Of a DNA stretch of 64,000 nucleotides, positions 1 through 12,155 are shown piece after piece. Numbering within the stretch: the first letter of the stretch is position 1; each line of letters begins with the position of its first letter. The DNA comes from Bedellia somnulentella (Eukaryota; Arthropoda; Insecta; Lepidoptera; Bedelliidae): contig OY755179.1 in assembly GCA_963576735.1 (NCBI GenBank), positions 3,410,001 through 3,474,000 on the forward strand. Reading direction: 5' to 3'. The position numbers were made by a program, and so were the translations under genes. The notes under the pieces are model-generated. The model had not been told where the DNA came from, made no database searches, and saw only the letters and a list, made by a program, of their open reading frames with translations.

Positions 1-1139
1 AAAACACAACATCAATAAGCAACACAAGAAGAAGAATACTCTTTTAAATCTTGTGTTAAAAATCAATCGTTACAAAAGTCCAACTTCCACAATTGGAAGT
101 CAAGAAAAGTTATCAATAAAACACTTTTTGTTCAATAGGTTTCCACGAATTTCCGTCGCTGTATACATTAATATGGCCGCAGTAAAAGTTGAATGGAATC
201 AATTGGGGGTCCCTCTGGGGTTGAAATGCGCCTGACTTTTCCGTCTCGTTAAAAGACCTCGTTGTAAGGCCATTATATTATGTCATATCCGGACCACTTT
301 TCTACTGCCCTTCGTTTCACAAATTTCCAAGCTTTTGCCTGAATGAGGCCTTCAGGAATATTAAATACGCGCAATACAAAGGATCAAAGGAGACCTTTGG
401 TGATATTGATTCGATGGAATAGATGAGGCTATATTTTTATTGGATTGGGTTTTCAAAATGAAATTGATCATTGTTTAAAAACTAACAAGCGACGGAAAAT
501 TACCAGGATATTGTATTACTAAAATTCGAGTATAATATTGACGTGAAGTTCCGGCTTAGAATGTCACTACCTCTTTTTACCGTTTTTGGTCGATAAGGTT
601 GGAGACATATCAGCAATCGATTTATGAATTTTCGTTGGGTTAGGCAAATACTAGCAAGCCTCTCGCGTTCTATTATTCACAAATCTTCTCATGCATGAGA
701 TAACTTCTCACTTCGGACTCTCTTCTTACAAAAAATATTTATAGTAATATTTATTTATTTAACAAAGTAAGAAAGTATTTTCCCAATAATACAAACTCAA
801 TTCATCTGTAACAAATAATAACGATACGTCTTCTCAAATCGACGACGACAATACAATATAGACTCATAATATGAGGTCGGATTACTGATTCGGAACTTCT
901 TGCGCAATAAACAGACAGCATGGCACAAAAAGATAATAAGTCGAAATCGGACGGTGGCATTGACACTTGGCGGCCTTGACTTGAGAAAACGCGGGACAAT
1001 AGTTTTCTATTAGATCTAGTTCTTAGAAGTTGTATCAGCTGGATAGTGGGTGATGGCTGGATAGAATTAGGACTGGGTAGGTATGCACAGGAACACACGC
1101 TGCCGTAAACTAGTGAAACTTCAACTAAAATCACCTAGC
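1..1139. other. Intergenic, no gene seen
   Basis: AT-rich DNA with only short chance reading frames. A degenerate fragment of repeat family B is visible at about 545-625 (GGCTTAGAATGTCACTACC). Nothing else is recognised. Confidence 0.6.
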
Positions 1140-1465
1140 ACTCCGTATATCCCCTAAGAGGTCGGCAGAATTTCACCTGGAGTTCACGTTTTGCTTGGAC
1201 AGTATACTATAGGTAGTAAGGTAGATAGGTAGTAAGTAATACGCAGGCCTATCGCCTTTGTATGAATACACTGTAACACGACTAAGTACAACTCAGCCAT
1301 GTGAGTTTCCTCACGATTTTTTACCTCACCATTAACCACCATGTTAAATTAACCAAATATATGACTTTAGAAAAGACAAGTTGGTGTAGGCCCGACCCGG
1401 GATTTACCCTCCTCTTTTGCACGATGTTCGATGTTCTACCCACTGAGCTATACAGTTGCCAAAAC
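1140..1465 (-). repeat. tRNA-headed SINE (family A), minus orientation
   Basis: Family A is the commonest long repeat here. Read in its own direction it starts with a tRNA-like head containing an A-box (AGCTCAGTGGG type) and a B-box (GTTCAAATCC type), followed by CGGGCCTACACC. Next come a body with GAGGAAACCCACATGG, two CACGTGA motifs in full copies and CCCCTTCGGGGATATTCGGCGTGAAC, and then a (TTATG)n tail. This copy is diverged and has lost part of the body around the CACGTGA sites. Confidence 0.85.
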
Positions 1466-1554
1466 TAATAAAAGAACTAGGATTACAAACAAATAATAAT
1501 TATAAACCAGAGAACGTTGAATTGCGATTACACCTCAATTGGCAAAACAAATTT

Positions 1555-1799
1555 GCCGTGTAGTGTCGGCATAGAATAACACTACCTCATTTCTTCCGGT
1601 GGGTGTACGTAAGAGGCGACTAACGGTATTGGGGTTTTTAAGGGATTTTTTGGCGATGCGGTTGGAGGCCCATCACCAAAAACCTTTATTTCACCATCTT
1701 TTTTCCACGCAACTTCCAAAAGTGGCTAAGGAATTTCTGATTCCTTAGCTCTGGTTACCCCTTCAAGGGATTCATAGCCGTGAATATATGTATGTATGG
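1555..1799 (+). repeat. Family B short interspersed repeat
   Basis: Family B is about 250 bp. It begins GTGTAGTGTCGGCTTAGAAT, continues with CGTAAGAGGCGACTAACGG, GGGCGATGCGGTTGGAGACC and CTGGCTACCCCTTCTAGGG, and ends GCCGTGAGTATATG followed by an ATGT microsatellite. This copy is nearly full length. A second subfamily carries GTGCCGGCTTAGAATGTCAC at its head. The head matches the 5' end of the RTE-like LINE at 8587-5131, which suggests that the LINE mobilises it. Confidence 0.85.
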
Positions 1800-2019
1800 C
1801 AAAACATTTAACTTTAAAAAAAGAAAACGTAACCATCATCTTACACTAACACGAAGAATTGTGTCAGTGCTAGTCTAAACCGATACTTTTCATAAATAAT
1901 AAATAAATGACAATATGAATTCTGTCACTTAATTTAACAAAAATATAATTAAATGCAAAAGCCATTCTAAAAGCTACAACGCGACTTCTTAGAAGAGGTG
2001 TAAAAAAAACAGCAATGAA

Positions 2020-2410
2020 TAGGTCGGTGTTCAGTTGAGTAGTGTTGGCTCATAATAGCACTAACCCATTTTCCCGTGAGTATTATAAGTGGTGACAGAA
2101 GGTTTTGGATCATTTTAAATGATGGTTTATTATATTTACCCCAACAGACTTCTAAAAGTGGCTGAAGAATAAAATAATGGGTGCTAGGGCTTTTCGGCCC
2201 GCAAGCTGATCGGCCCGCGGGACGAATCGCCCAAGATCTATTTTTAATGTGTCGTTTCGGCCCACGGGGTGAATTTCCCATATATTTATTTTGTATGGGT
2301 CTCTAACCACATCGCTCAAAAACACTTAAAAAGCCCCAATACCCTTAGCCGCCTCTTATGATCACCTACGGGTAGAAATGAGCCAACACTACACAGCGTT
2401 CCCTCAGCCT
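2020..2410. repeat. Two facing family B fragments
   Basis: A diverged plus-strand fragment (about 2020-2180) is followed by a minus-strand fragment (2288-2406) containing the reverse complement of the CGATGTGGTTAGAGACCC and CGTAAGAGGCG blocks. The DNA between them (2180-2288) has an unusual GC-rich patch with repeated CGGCCCGC. Confidence 0.6.
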
Positions 2411-2639
2411 CTGAAAAACACACGATTTTGAAAATATTTCTGGCTTTGTTCCAAATATAACGTTAGATGATTAAAAAGTGATCGAGTAAGGCATCCCCGT
2501 CCGTCACCGCATTTCAGACAATATAACTTGATGAAAACAAATTTTAACGCTGAATTTTTCTGTTGTTAAAATATCTAACTTAAAAAAGTGAGGCTTTCAA
2601 TCGTTTTCACCGTATTTTGCATATTAGTTTTCACCTTAA

Positions 2640-3243
2640 TAATAACCTTTTACTTTACAATCTTTACTCCACTCAATTTCTAAAATTGGCAAAATATTTT
2701 CTAATTCTGAACCTCTGGCTACCCCTTTTAGGGATTCATAGTCGTGAGTCTATGTGCGTATTTATTATTCAGAACGATATACTATTAAAATATATACATT
2801 TGATACAACTATCCGACTTTGATAGATTATTATTACTTTGTGTTCTTATAGTGAAAAATATAGAACGAGTTTAGCAAAACATACCTTCGTTAACTTCCTA
2901 GGTGAAATATTATCTTCATACAAAAAAAAATAGACCATGTTTCAAAAAGGCCGGTGTCCAAGTGTGAAGAATAACAGAGCATGTATGAAAAGCTCGAGAG
3001 GTTTGCCAGGGTCGTGTAAAGTGGTGATCGATAGTCGCTGCTTACCCCAATGGAAACGCCGTGAGTATATTTATGTATGTATAAATGAAAAGATCTGTTC
3101 GTGACCCATCACCAACCTTTACTTTACCATCCTTTCCCCACTCAATTTTCCAAATGTGGCTGAGGAATTTCTAGTTCCTTAGCTCTGGCTACCCCTTCTA
3201 GGGATTTATAGCCGTGAGTATATGTATGTATGTATGTATGTAT
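2640..3243 (+). repeat. Cluster: family B fragment, LINE 3' fragment, family B fragment
   Basis: A family B 3' half lies at 2640-2762. At 2945-3095 there is a piece of the RTE-like LINE 3' end (GAGAGGTTTGCCAGGGTCGT, then CCCCAATGGAAACGCCGTGAG). A second family B 3' half at 3105-3243 ends in (ATGT)n. Confidence 0.75.
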
Positions 3244-5025
3244 CTGTTCGTGTTTTTCTTTCTTTATTATAAATAGGCTCTAAAACGCCATAAATCTTCA
3301 TATTTTTTTATGAAGAAAGTACCATACATACCGACAAACATATAAACGCGGCTATAAATCCCTAAAAAAGGTAGTCATAGTTTCGGAATTAAATAATCTG
3401 CAGTCGTTTTTGGATGTTGGGTGGGTAACAGTGAATCAAAGAGTATTAGTGTTGGTTGTCCTTCCACATCCCCCAACAGTTAATGAAAAAGACCCAAAAC
3501 CACAACCGTAGCAATAATAAGTAAGCTTTACTAGTTAGAATACTAAGCTAACATAAAGCTATAAAAGAATAGACAATAGAACTAAACTGTGCTTGTAGCA
3601 TTAACCACGAGCCTTTTTTCTTGATATTTTTGTCAATACTTCACTGAGCACGGGCGTCTTCCTTCACTCGCGGTCACTGAGAGAGAGAATGAGAGAAAAA
3701 CAAGGCAAGCGCCCTATGCGTTTCCGATTTATATTTATCCTTATAAAACGATAATTTCCATATTTTATTTGCTCTGTATATTTTTTTGGATTTTTATATC
3801 TGCCATTGGTCTCTAAATACATGTAGTGCACGGGAGCAATTTTCATTATTTTTAAAGTAAGCTTCAAATAATTCTAACTGTTCAAAGTTACTTAAACGCA
3901 TTTTCCTAATCACACAAAATTTAAGTTCCCGCCATAACATTGACACCCAAATGTTTTTTTTATTGCTGACCTGCCAGCCACACAAAAAAAACCACAATTC
4001 TCAAATGAGGTTTATCACATCTGAGTACTTGTTTCTATAAGTAGGCTTTTCAATTAATAGTTGTTTGTTTTTGATTAATAGAAGTAAGCTCAATACTCTA
4101 TTAACGCACTTTGCTCATAATCAAATGAACACGTCATTGATTCCCATTGGGGTAAGCAGAGGCCATCAATCGTTTGTCTATCGAATCATAAAATAAAATA
4201 AAATAAAATAATCATTTATTTCAAAGTAAAAAGATAAATCTTTGTTTTTTGAACGTCAAAATTCAACTTAATACTAAGTTTACTTCGGATTCGGAAGGTG
4301 TTTTGTTGAGAGAAGAACCCGTAAGAAACTCGTCAACACACATCTTTTTTTACGTCCATTACAATTTTGGTGTTAGCCCGGAAACATCCTGCACAGAGCC
4401 CTGATGACACCAAGCCACTTCATCATTAATGTAATCATTAACATTGTAATAGGCTTTCGAACTAAGATTTCTTTTAACTACTGCTTTAAATTTTGTTTAT
4501 ATATATATTATATTAATTTTGTACGATCCTGGCAAATATATACCTCCTTCACTAATTTCCTTTCATCCATCCTCTTTATGTGCGCAAACCATTTTTTCTA
4601 TAATTTTTTTACAATATTACCTTTCAGAGACCACATTATTTCTTACTCGACTCTTATGCAATGTTGGTAATGTGAAATAACTTACTATTAAATTGTGACT
4701 TTTTGTAAATTATTATGAACTAGCGAGAAGGTTAACTATTTTTTTAAATTAAAATGAAGTAATAATTTAGGGTGATTTAAATTAGTGTAACAATAACAAC
4801 TATTTGCTGAATTCAAGCAGTTCACTGTTGATTTGCTTCGAATAAATTTATGTTCTGTAAATGGATTAGCAACCTCTTTTGAGTTATAATTAATGTAATG
4901 TAGCAGCTTGCGCATGCGTGGTACACATAAGAAAACTGAAATGATTTCGGCCATTTTCTTTTTTCTTTGGCAACAAAATTTCATGGACAAAAAGGGTCTT
5001 GATTTAGCAATAAGTAACATTCATT
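3244..5025. other. Intergenic with decayed LINE scraps
   Basis: No gene is supported. Minus-strand remnants of the RTE-like LINE 3' region are recognisable at about 4137-4180 (CCCATTGGGGTAAGCAGAGG) and 4522-4665 (ACGATCCTGGCAAA followed by a diverged tail). An AAAAT-rich run sits at 4190-4210. Confidence 0.5.
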
Positions 5026-5130
5026 CATACATATACTCACAGCTATAAATCTTTTAAAGGGGTAGCCGGAGCTTCAGACTACGAAATTCCTTAGCCACAA
5101 TTGGAAGTTAAGTGAAGAAATAATAGCACA
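5026..5130 (-). repeat. Family B 3' half
   Basis: The reverse complement of the family B 3' half (CTCACAGCTATAAAT, GGGGTAGCC, TTAGCCAC, TTGGAAGTTAAG). It abuts the 3' end of the LINE and shares the ATGT microsatellite with it. Confidence 0.7.
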
Positions 5131-5157
5131 TACATACATATTCTCACGCCGCCGCCG

Positions 5158-6484
5158 TTAGTTCCCATTGGGGTAGGCAGAGACTATCGATCGCCACTTT
5201 GTACGATCCTGGCAAACCTCTCTGGCTTCGTTTACATCCATCAATCTTTTCATACACGCTCTTTTATTCTTCATACTGCGGACACCTGCCTTTTTGAGCA
5301 CATTTTCTATTTGATCCAAATGTGTCCTCCGAGGTCGTCCTCTACTAACATTACCTTCCACATTGGCTCTATATATCTCTTTCACCAGTTTACTGTCATC
5401 CATCCTCTCTATGTGCCCAAACCATCTCAACATTCCTTTTTCTATCTTTCTTACAATATCATCTTTTACACCACACCTTTCACAAATCACATCATTCCTC
5501 ACACGATCACATAACCTTACATTACACACTTTTCTGAGGGATCTCATTTCTACTGCATTCACTCTACTTTCATGCTTCTTCTGCCACACCCAACATTCTC
5601 TGCCATACATAAGCGTAGGAACGAGGACAGCATCATGCTTAGCCATTCGGGCCTTTTCAGACACCGACTGACTAGACATTAGACTATCCAGTGCTCCATT
5701 TACCGCATTACCCTTTTTCACTCTTCTCTCGATATCTTCATCACACTTTCCATCCCTAGTAAACAAACTTCCCAAATATACAAACTCTTTCACTTGTTCC
5801 ACTTTCTTACCATTAATCTCAATCACGCATTCGGTCATATTCACCTCTCTCTCAAAAACCATAGTTTTTGTTTTATCCACATTCACCCTCATTCCCTTTT
5901 TTTCAAAAGACGCACATGCAATATTCATCATCTCTTGCAGCTCTTCCACCGATGATGCAAGTAGCACTTGATCGTCGGCATATAAGAGGCATTTAATGAT
6001 GAATCCACCCATTCTCAATCCATAATCACTTTCACGCAACTCTGTTAAACAGTCATCCATGAACAAATTGAAGAGCCACGGGGAAGCTACACAACCCTGT
6101 CGGACACCACGAGAGATCCCGAACCAGTCAGTATTTTCCCCGTTTACTCTCACACATGCACTGGAATCCTCATAGAGTGATACCAGTGCACGTATAAGTC
6201 GACTCCCCAAACCGAACTTGGATAACACCTCCCATAAACACTTTCTTACCACCCTATCATACGCCTTCTCTAAATCAATGAAGGAGCAATACACCTTTCG
6301 GTTCTTAGCTAAGAACTTTTCGGTGATGCTCCTTAAAGAGAAGATTTGGTCCATACATCCCATTCCCTTTCTCAATCCTGCTTGCACATCCCAAATTTTA
6401 TCATCCGTTTCATTCATCACTCTTTCAATCAAAACCTTTGTATACAATTTACCGACAATGCTGAGTAGGCAAATTCCACGGTAG
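5158..6484 (-). pseudogene. LINE reverse transcriptase C-terminal part
   Basis: An open frame of about 430 aa from the RT fingers and palm to the C-terminus of the LINE polyprotein. Visible features are the YADD active site, a DKTKTMVFER motif, the region WFGHIERMDD, the basic GRPRRTHLDQIENVLKKAG and the terminal PNGN. It is the longest intact stretch of this element. The upstream frame is cut off by the nested insertion, so no complete enzyme can be made. Confidence 0.85.
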
Positions 6485-6517
6485 TTTCTAGCCTCCTGGT
6501 GTGACCCCTTTCCTTTA

Positions 6518-6744
6518 GTTAATTAGTTAGATACAATCGATTACTGATAATAATTTATACACTACTTACCAATACCATTATATGAAAACTGATAGTTTAA
6601 GCCTTTTTTGTTTATTGTTGCCTGAAATACAGGTAAATTACCTAGCTCAGGAACAGGAAAATGTTATATTTTGTACTTTAAATAATTAACTAGGTTAAGA
6701 CGAATATTATGTACTTTTGAAAACTGAATATTTTTTTTTTTTTA
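6518..6744 (-). mobile_element. Small insertion nested in the LINE
   Basis: About 227 bp of AT-rich DNA interrupts the RT finger region. The flanking LINE sequence rejoins as CCTTTA/TATAAAGG. TTTA occurs at both junctions (6514-6517 and 6741-6744), so a short target duplication is possible. A T-run at the right end would be a poly-A tail on the minus strand. The family is not recognised. Confidence 0.55.
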
Positions 6745-7082
6745 TATAAAGGCACAATTACCGCTTTTCACCAGTCTTGTGGCACTTTGCCACTCGACCA
6801 GCATTTTTGGAAAAGGAAGTACAACCAGGAAGCCACCACCCCTTTACCAGCCCTCAGCATTTCAGTGTTTATCCTGTCATACCCTGCCGCTTTCCCTAGT
6901 TTCATACTTTTCATTGCTTTCATTATTTCTTCCATACTGATCTCACTGTCACTAAAGTCACCCATAACGTCGTTCCAATCAACATTACTGCTGATTGGCG
7001 AAGAAATGGATGAATCCTCTTTTTCAAAGAGTCCCTCAAAATAGTTCTTCCATACTCGTCTTATGCTACTTTCATCCGTCGC

Positions 7083-8454
7083 CTATTCACCCTGTTCATC
7101 TCTCACAACATTCACTCTCGTGTTTTGGGAAACTCCCTTTTCTTTCCGGATATATTTCCAGAACAACTTTTGGTTATTCCGGAAATTATCAGAGAGTTTC
7201 CTCTCACACCATTCTATCAGATCACGCTTTTTCTTTTCTATTTTCTTCTTAACCTCATTCTTAACTCTCTTATATTCATATTCACTATTCTTCACTACAT
7301 CATCTGTTACTCTCGCATCCATTCGTTTACTAGCTTTAATCGCTAGTAAATCTAACCAAGCTTTCTTCTTATCTCCAACTGCCTCTTTCACATCTTTATC
7401 CCACCAACTTGTTGGTGGTCTATTTGTTCTTTTACTCAATCCACATACTTCCGTCGCACATTTAACCATTGACGATTTGAGCACATCCCATACTTCTTCT
7501 ATTCCCAATTCATCCTTCATCTCCACGCAACTTAGCCTGTCGTCCAATTTCTTCATATATTCATCTCTAATATTTCATCCTCTTCCAATTTCGCCACTTT
7601 TACTCTCGCAAATTCAGTTGTCGAAACTTTGGCCCTGTGACGCCAACGCGTGCACAGTCCCCTTAATCGTGATATCACGAGAAAGTGGTCTGTGCCAACG
7701 TTAATGCCCCTATGGACTCTGGTGTCAACAACCTTTGCTTTTAGCCTTTCATCCACTATCACAAAATCTATCATACTTCTCTCGCTTCCTCTCTGTCTAG
7801 TATACATATGGATATCTTTGTGTTCAAACAACGTGTTCGTAACACAAAGGTTCCTCTCCAAACATAACATACATAAATCACTTTCTCACCATTCTCGTTC
7901 ACTCTTTTATCACAAAACTTTCCTAAAACTCTTTCACAACCGTTGCGTGACACACCAACCCAACCATTAAAATCTCCTAACATAACAATTTTCTCATTTT
8001 CATCACACCCATTCGCAACATCGTCTAACAGATTCCAAAACTCCTCCCTCTCGGATAGTGATCTGGACATGTCCGGAGCATACACGCAAATTATGCGCAT
8101 CCGGACAAGCCCTACCTTCACCTTTATCCATAGGAGCCTTGGACTCACACACGCATAATCTTTCATGCACTTAGCCATCCTTTCAGATATCAGAAGTCCC
8201 ACGCCTTGGCAAGCTCTGTCACTCTCGGCAACTCCCGACCAGATAGCTGTAAATTGGCCAAGTTGTGAAACCTCTTTTCCCTTGCGCTTCGTTTCATTTA
8301 CACACAGAAAATCTAGTTTTCTTTCTTCCATAATCAAACATACTTCATCTAATTTTTCATGCATCCCTCCACACACATTCATCGTACTAAAGCGGGTCTC
8401 TTTAGCCCACTTTTCGCCCCGTGAGGAACCACGGCGTGATGAGTGGCGAGCCAC
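7083..8454 (-). pseudogene. LINE endonuclease and linker, frameshifted
   Basis: Three consecutive minus-strand frames (8454-7771, 7870-7553, 7556-7083) together cover the AP-endonuclease domain and the linker before the RT. The first frame starts MARHSSRRGSSRG, a plausible true N-terminus. Catalytic-type residues are visible in NETK, YAPD, GDFNGW and DHFLV. The frame breaks near 7865 and 7555 are single events; after 7083 the frame continues past one TAG. Confidence 0.8.
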
Positions 8455-8587
8455 ATCGCCGTATTAGCCAAATAATAGCACATAGCCAAAAAATCTCCTA
8501 AAAAGCCCCTATACCTTTGTTCGCCTCTTACGATCACCCATTGGTCGAAATGGGGTAGTGCTATTCTAAGCTGACACTTCACAGCTA

Positions 8588-9950
8588 TAATATTTAAATA
8601 AGTAAAGTAATTACAAGTGTTTTTAAAAACACACTTTGTACACGTAAGTAATTGGTCAATACATGGCATAGGTTTCTAAACAACTTTATAAAACAGCCGT
8701 CTCTTTCGCACTTACATAGTATTGTATACTGTCATCTCATTCTAACCGGTATCTCTCTCTCGAATGAAATAGGTTTTCCCAATAAAAAACGTTTATAATT
8801 CACTTCGCAGTCTTACATTTAAGGGCAACTGACTATATATCTAGGAAAAAATCACAAATCTGATGCATATTTTATGTGTATTTTTTTTATATTAAATCAA
8901 AACCCTCACAACGTATGTAATAATGTATTTCATAGGTGCAAATAGTATTACAAATAATTCAAAGTACAGTTGACGCTCTGTAAGAGGGTAGTGAAAAATG
9001 TGTACTTATTTTACTGATATGATAATAAAAGAACTCATTTATATCATTATAATTATGACTATTAAATATAGTTACATATTTACATCCTTTGCTCTTCATA
9101 GCACTCTTATGTCAATATCCTTTTTTTTTAATATGGTAAATGGCTTGGTGATGGTTTTGCATGAAAATCTATGTCCGAGCTCAATTTATTTCGAGTACAA
9201 TCACATTTAAAAACAAAAATATTATATAATTTCTATATATTAATAATATATACAAATTCACCTTTGCACACAGTACGCTGTAACACTGAACTCTTACACT
9301 TCATCAATCTTATTTATTTTTGCGAGATATTTAAAAAAAAAACTTTAATTTATAATTAGTAGTTTTATTATAATATAAAGATATAAGATAAAGATGATCA
9401 AAAATGTTGACGGTTCTACTCATACAAATTGGAACCCACGACATCTACCCTTTTAGGAATAATAAAAAAAATATGTTTGTATAAAAACCATTTCAAATCA
9501 CACGTCAGTCCCTTTACTCAATGTGTCAAACAAGCAGTGCTTACGTGTTGACAACTAAAAAAGAACAATCTGCAGGCCATCTGGCTAAAAAATAAAAATA
9601 AGCAATTCACTTTCCATTGTCTCGCTAGCACGAAAAAAGTAACAAAAGCGATCCTTTTTAAATACCCATTGTACATTACAATCTCAAATTATCGATTTTT
9701 AACCGCCATTCTTAATTTAGACACTTTTATCCTCGCACTTGTTGAAACACTCGCAGTTCTACGAGTGGCTAGCTGATAGCATAATATTTTCGTGGAGCAG
9801 TGCCAAAAATATAATTTATTTTCGTGGTCTGCGTAAACTGAAATCGTAGGTTAGGGCCGCGACCGCCGCAGTGAGAAACAGTAATCGCGGTATAAACTAG
9901 TGCACCTTCGACCTACATGCTGCCACCCTTGACACTAAAACAACTGAAGT
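8588..9950. other. Intergenic, upstream of first histidine-rich gene
   Basis: AT-rich DNA with no recognisable gene or repeat. The 9830-9950 part is more GC-rich (GGGCCGCGACCGCCGCAG) and may hold upstream control elements of the gene starting at 10034. Confidence 0.5.
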
Positions 9951-9961
9951 ATTACAAATAG

Positions 9962-9969
9962 TATAAAAG
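9962..9969 (+). promoter_or_regulatory. TATA box of histidine-rich gene 1
   Basis: TATAAAAG lies 65 bases before the chosen ATG at 10034, leaving room for a start site near 9990 and a short leader. Confidence 0.6.
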
Positions 9970-10033
9970 ATAAGAGAAATCTACGTACTATATCATTTGG
10001 CAATCATTGCTCAACTGTTTGGAGACATCCATC

Positions 10034-10756
10034 ATGCGTGCTCTAGTGTTGGTGTGCTTAGCGCTGGCGACCACCGCGGTCACCGCCAGGAGATTTCAGA
10101 AGAGGAGCGTCGACCAGTTGGAAGCAGCTTCTGATCACTGGGAGAAAGGAGGAGGCCATAAATATCACGGACACGAATCTTCTGAAGAAGGCGGATACGG
10201 TGAAAAGGGATATAAAGGATATCACGAGAAGGAACATGGAAAGAAGGGACATTCTCATCACGAAGGAAAGAAAGGCCATTACGATGAAAAAGGTGGACAC
10301 AAAAAGCATCATCACCACGATGACGGATATTACGGCGAAGAGAATTATGGCGAGAAAGGAGAGAAGGGCCAAGGGTTTGAGGAAAAGGAACATTTCCACA
10401 AGGGACATGCAACAAAAGGTCACCATGGTGTTCATAAGGTAGATGAGTTTAAAAAGGACAAACATTTTCACGACAAGCATGGAGAGTCTGGCTTTGAAGA
10501 GGGATACGGTGGTCATCATCATGAGGCCGGTTACAAGAAAGGAGGTCAGTTTCACAAAGGACATAAGCACCATGGGTACCACGGAAAAGACTTCGGTAAG
10601 AAGGGGCACCACGAGAAAGGAGGCCACCATAGTGAACACAAAGGATATCATGATGAAGCTGGACACAGTGAACACCATCACCACGACGAAGGACATGGCA
10701 GCAAGGAGGGTCACGATGACCACAAAAACTGGGACTGGCATAAAGGACTCAACTGA
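10034..10756 (+). CDS. Secreted histidine-rich protein, copy 1
   Basis: Encodes 240 aa. The start at 10034 is preferred over an in-frame ATG at 10007 because it gives a clean signal peptide (MRALVLVCLALATTAVTA). The next residues contain a dibasic site (RFQKR), then LEAAS, then a long run of H, G, K, E and D with repeats of the GHKKHHHH, KKGHHEKGG and HKGH type. A central block (KVDEFKKDKHFHDKHG) is shared with all four paralogues. The C-terminus has a HKNWDWHKG motif. This is the least histidine-dense and most tyrosine-rich copy. It is single-exon. Function is unknown; metal binding or a cuticle or matrix role is inferred only from composition and secretion. Confidence 0.88.
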   Translation: MRALVLVCLALATTAVTARRFQKRSVDQLEAASDHWEKGGGHKYHGHESSEEGGYGEKGYKGYHEKEHGKKGHSHHEGKKGHYDEKGGHKKHHHHDDGYYGEENYGEKGEKGQGFEEKEHFHKGHATKGHHGVHKVDEFKKDKHFHDKHGESGFEEGYGGHHHEAGYKKGGQFHKGHKHHGYHGKDFGKKGHHEKGGHHSEHKGYHDEAGHSEHHHHDEGHGSKEGHDDHKNWDWHKGLN

Positions 10757-11225
10757 ACCTTAAAATAAGCAATATTTATATTTGTTATACTGATAAAGTT
10801 TTTTACTCTTATTTGTTGTTTTTTCATTTGTAATATTTTCAGGATATTCTATGCGTTTTCTGGAGTACTGACGTTCACTGGCTTCTTACAAAATGATTTC
10901 TAAAACTTAGATGATTGTCAGGCGATGTGGTCGTAGACCCATAAATCAATCATCCTTTGTTTTACTAAAGTTTTATAATTTTTTTTTAAAAGTAGTCAAA
11001 TAGTTTCTAATTACAAAACCCTGGCTACCCCTTTTCGGGATATAACTGTGAGTATAAATATTTATAAATTATGATGTCCATAAGTAGGCAAAGCTATTCT
11101 ATGCTTATCAATACCGCATAGCTGTATTTCGTTCCTCATAGTATCACAGCTGTAAAATTGGCGGGTGTATAACTGGGTAGTTTAAACCTGTATTTCAAAA
11201 GTTTAGTACTTAATTATCAGAAACT
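10757..11225. other. Intergenic with family B 3' fragment
   Basis: No canonical AATAAA is seen just after gene 1. A diverged family B copy lies at about 10918-11060 (CTGGCTACCCCTTTTCGGG). Confidence 0.5.
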
Positions 11226-11442
11226 CAAACGTTCGCGCCGTTTATCCGCGAAGGCATTGGCGGAGGTACTAATACTTCTGAACATCACGTAACATTGTCA
11301 TATGGTGTTTAGACTACCCACGTTTTGCTTGGACAGTGTACTCACGTGATACACTGTCACATGACAAATTAAAACTTAGCCATGTGGGTTTTCTAACGAT
11401 GTTTTCCCTCACCGTTAACAACCATGATAAATTTACTACATA

Positions 11443-12155
11443 CGAGGGGCATGCCAAAAGAAGTTAGATACTCTTTTCTCATTTAATTGACACTGGCAAG
11501 CTATGCACCATCTCATAGGCTGGTTTTTTATTGACATATTTGAATATAGAACACACTTCTTTTATTTATTGCTTATTTGAATGAGCATCATTTTTCCGAG
11601 AATCTGGCGGGAATCCACTTGCAACAAGCTGCTCAGTCGACGTGATTTTCGGGCTATGATTTATTATGACTTTAAAAAAGGTTTAAAGCCTCAAGAATGT
11701 TTTGAACTTTTGGCTTCTACTTTTGGTGAGTCTGCTTATTCCCGAGCAACAGTATTCAATTGGTTTGCTGAATTTAAAAGAGGACGGGGATGTCTTGAAG
11801 ACGAAGCGAAGACAGGACTTCCGCCAACCATGGTCACGCAAGAAAACGTTCGTGCAGTTGAAAAACTTATTCGCGAAAACCGACGAATTACATATGCAGA
11901 GCTAGAGCGAGAACTAGCCGCAATGCAAACCATAATTCACGACCACTTTTCTCTCCGTAAACGTTGTTCGAGATGGGTGCCGCACAAACTTACCGATGAG
12001 CAGAAAGACCGTCGGGTGGATTGGTGCCTATTCATGATAGATAAATACAACGAAGGCGAGAAAAAAAACGTATATGATATACTGACTTCGATACTTGTAA
12101 TAAAGAATAAATTTTATACTTTTTGAGTATCTAGTTTCTTTTGGCATGTCCCTCG
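11443..12155 (+). mobile_element. Deleted mariner-family transposon
   Basis: About 713 bp with inverted ends. The left end reads CGAGGGGCATGCCAAAAGAA and the right end is the reverse complement of CGAGGGACATGCCAAAAGAA. TA lies on both sides (11441-11442 and 12156-12157), as expected for Tc1/mariner. It keeps the transposase N-terminus but has lost the catalytic domain, so it could move only with help from another copy. Confidence 0.9.
11581..12126 (+). pseudogene. Mariner transposase N-terminal half
   Basis: 181 aa. Residues 26-120 match the mariner paired-type DNA-binding region: MIYYDFKKGLKPQECFELL, then SRATVFNWFAEFKRG, DEAKTGLPP and ENRRITYAELE. The block HDHFSLRKRCSRWVPHKLT, then DEQKDRRVDWC, leads to the start of the catalytic core, and the frame then runs straight into the right terminal repeat. 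The DD34D catalytic triad is missing, so the enzyme is non-functional but may still bind DNA. Confidence 0.88.

Larger units (their letters stand above)
5131..8587 (-). mobile_element. Decayed RTE-like non-LTR retrotransposon (LINE-1 of this window)
   Basis: A full-length-looking but broken LINE. The 5' leader (8587-8455) resembles the family B head. An apurinic-type endonuclease follows (8454 to about 7555) with FLCVNETKRKG, YAPDMS, MLGDFNGWVG and SMIDFVIVDERLK. Reverse transcriptase occupies about 6965-5160, with GKAAGYDRINTEMLR, FIDLEKAYDRV, RQGCVASPWLFNLF and the catalytic LLYADDQVLLA. The protein ends at [10 protein letters not shown], followed by CGGCGTGAGAATATG and an ATGT tail. There is no RNase H. 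Two frameshifts (near 7865 and 7555), a stop codon near 7083 and an inserted segment at 6518-6744 show that this copy is dead. The RTE label rests on single-ORF layout and motifs; a related clade is possible. Confidence 0.85.

Noticed and set aside
10007..10033. Upstream in-frame ATG for histidine-rich gene 1
   Set aside because: It adds MLNCLETSI before the hydrophobic core and spoils the signal peptide. The next ATG matches the start of the paralogues.
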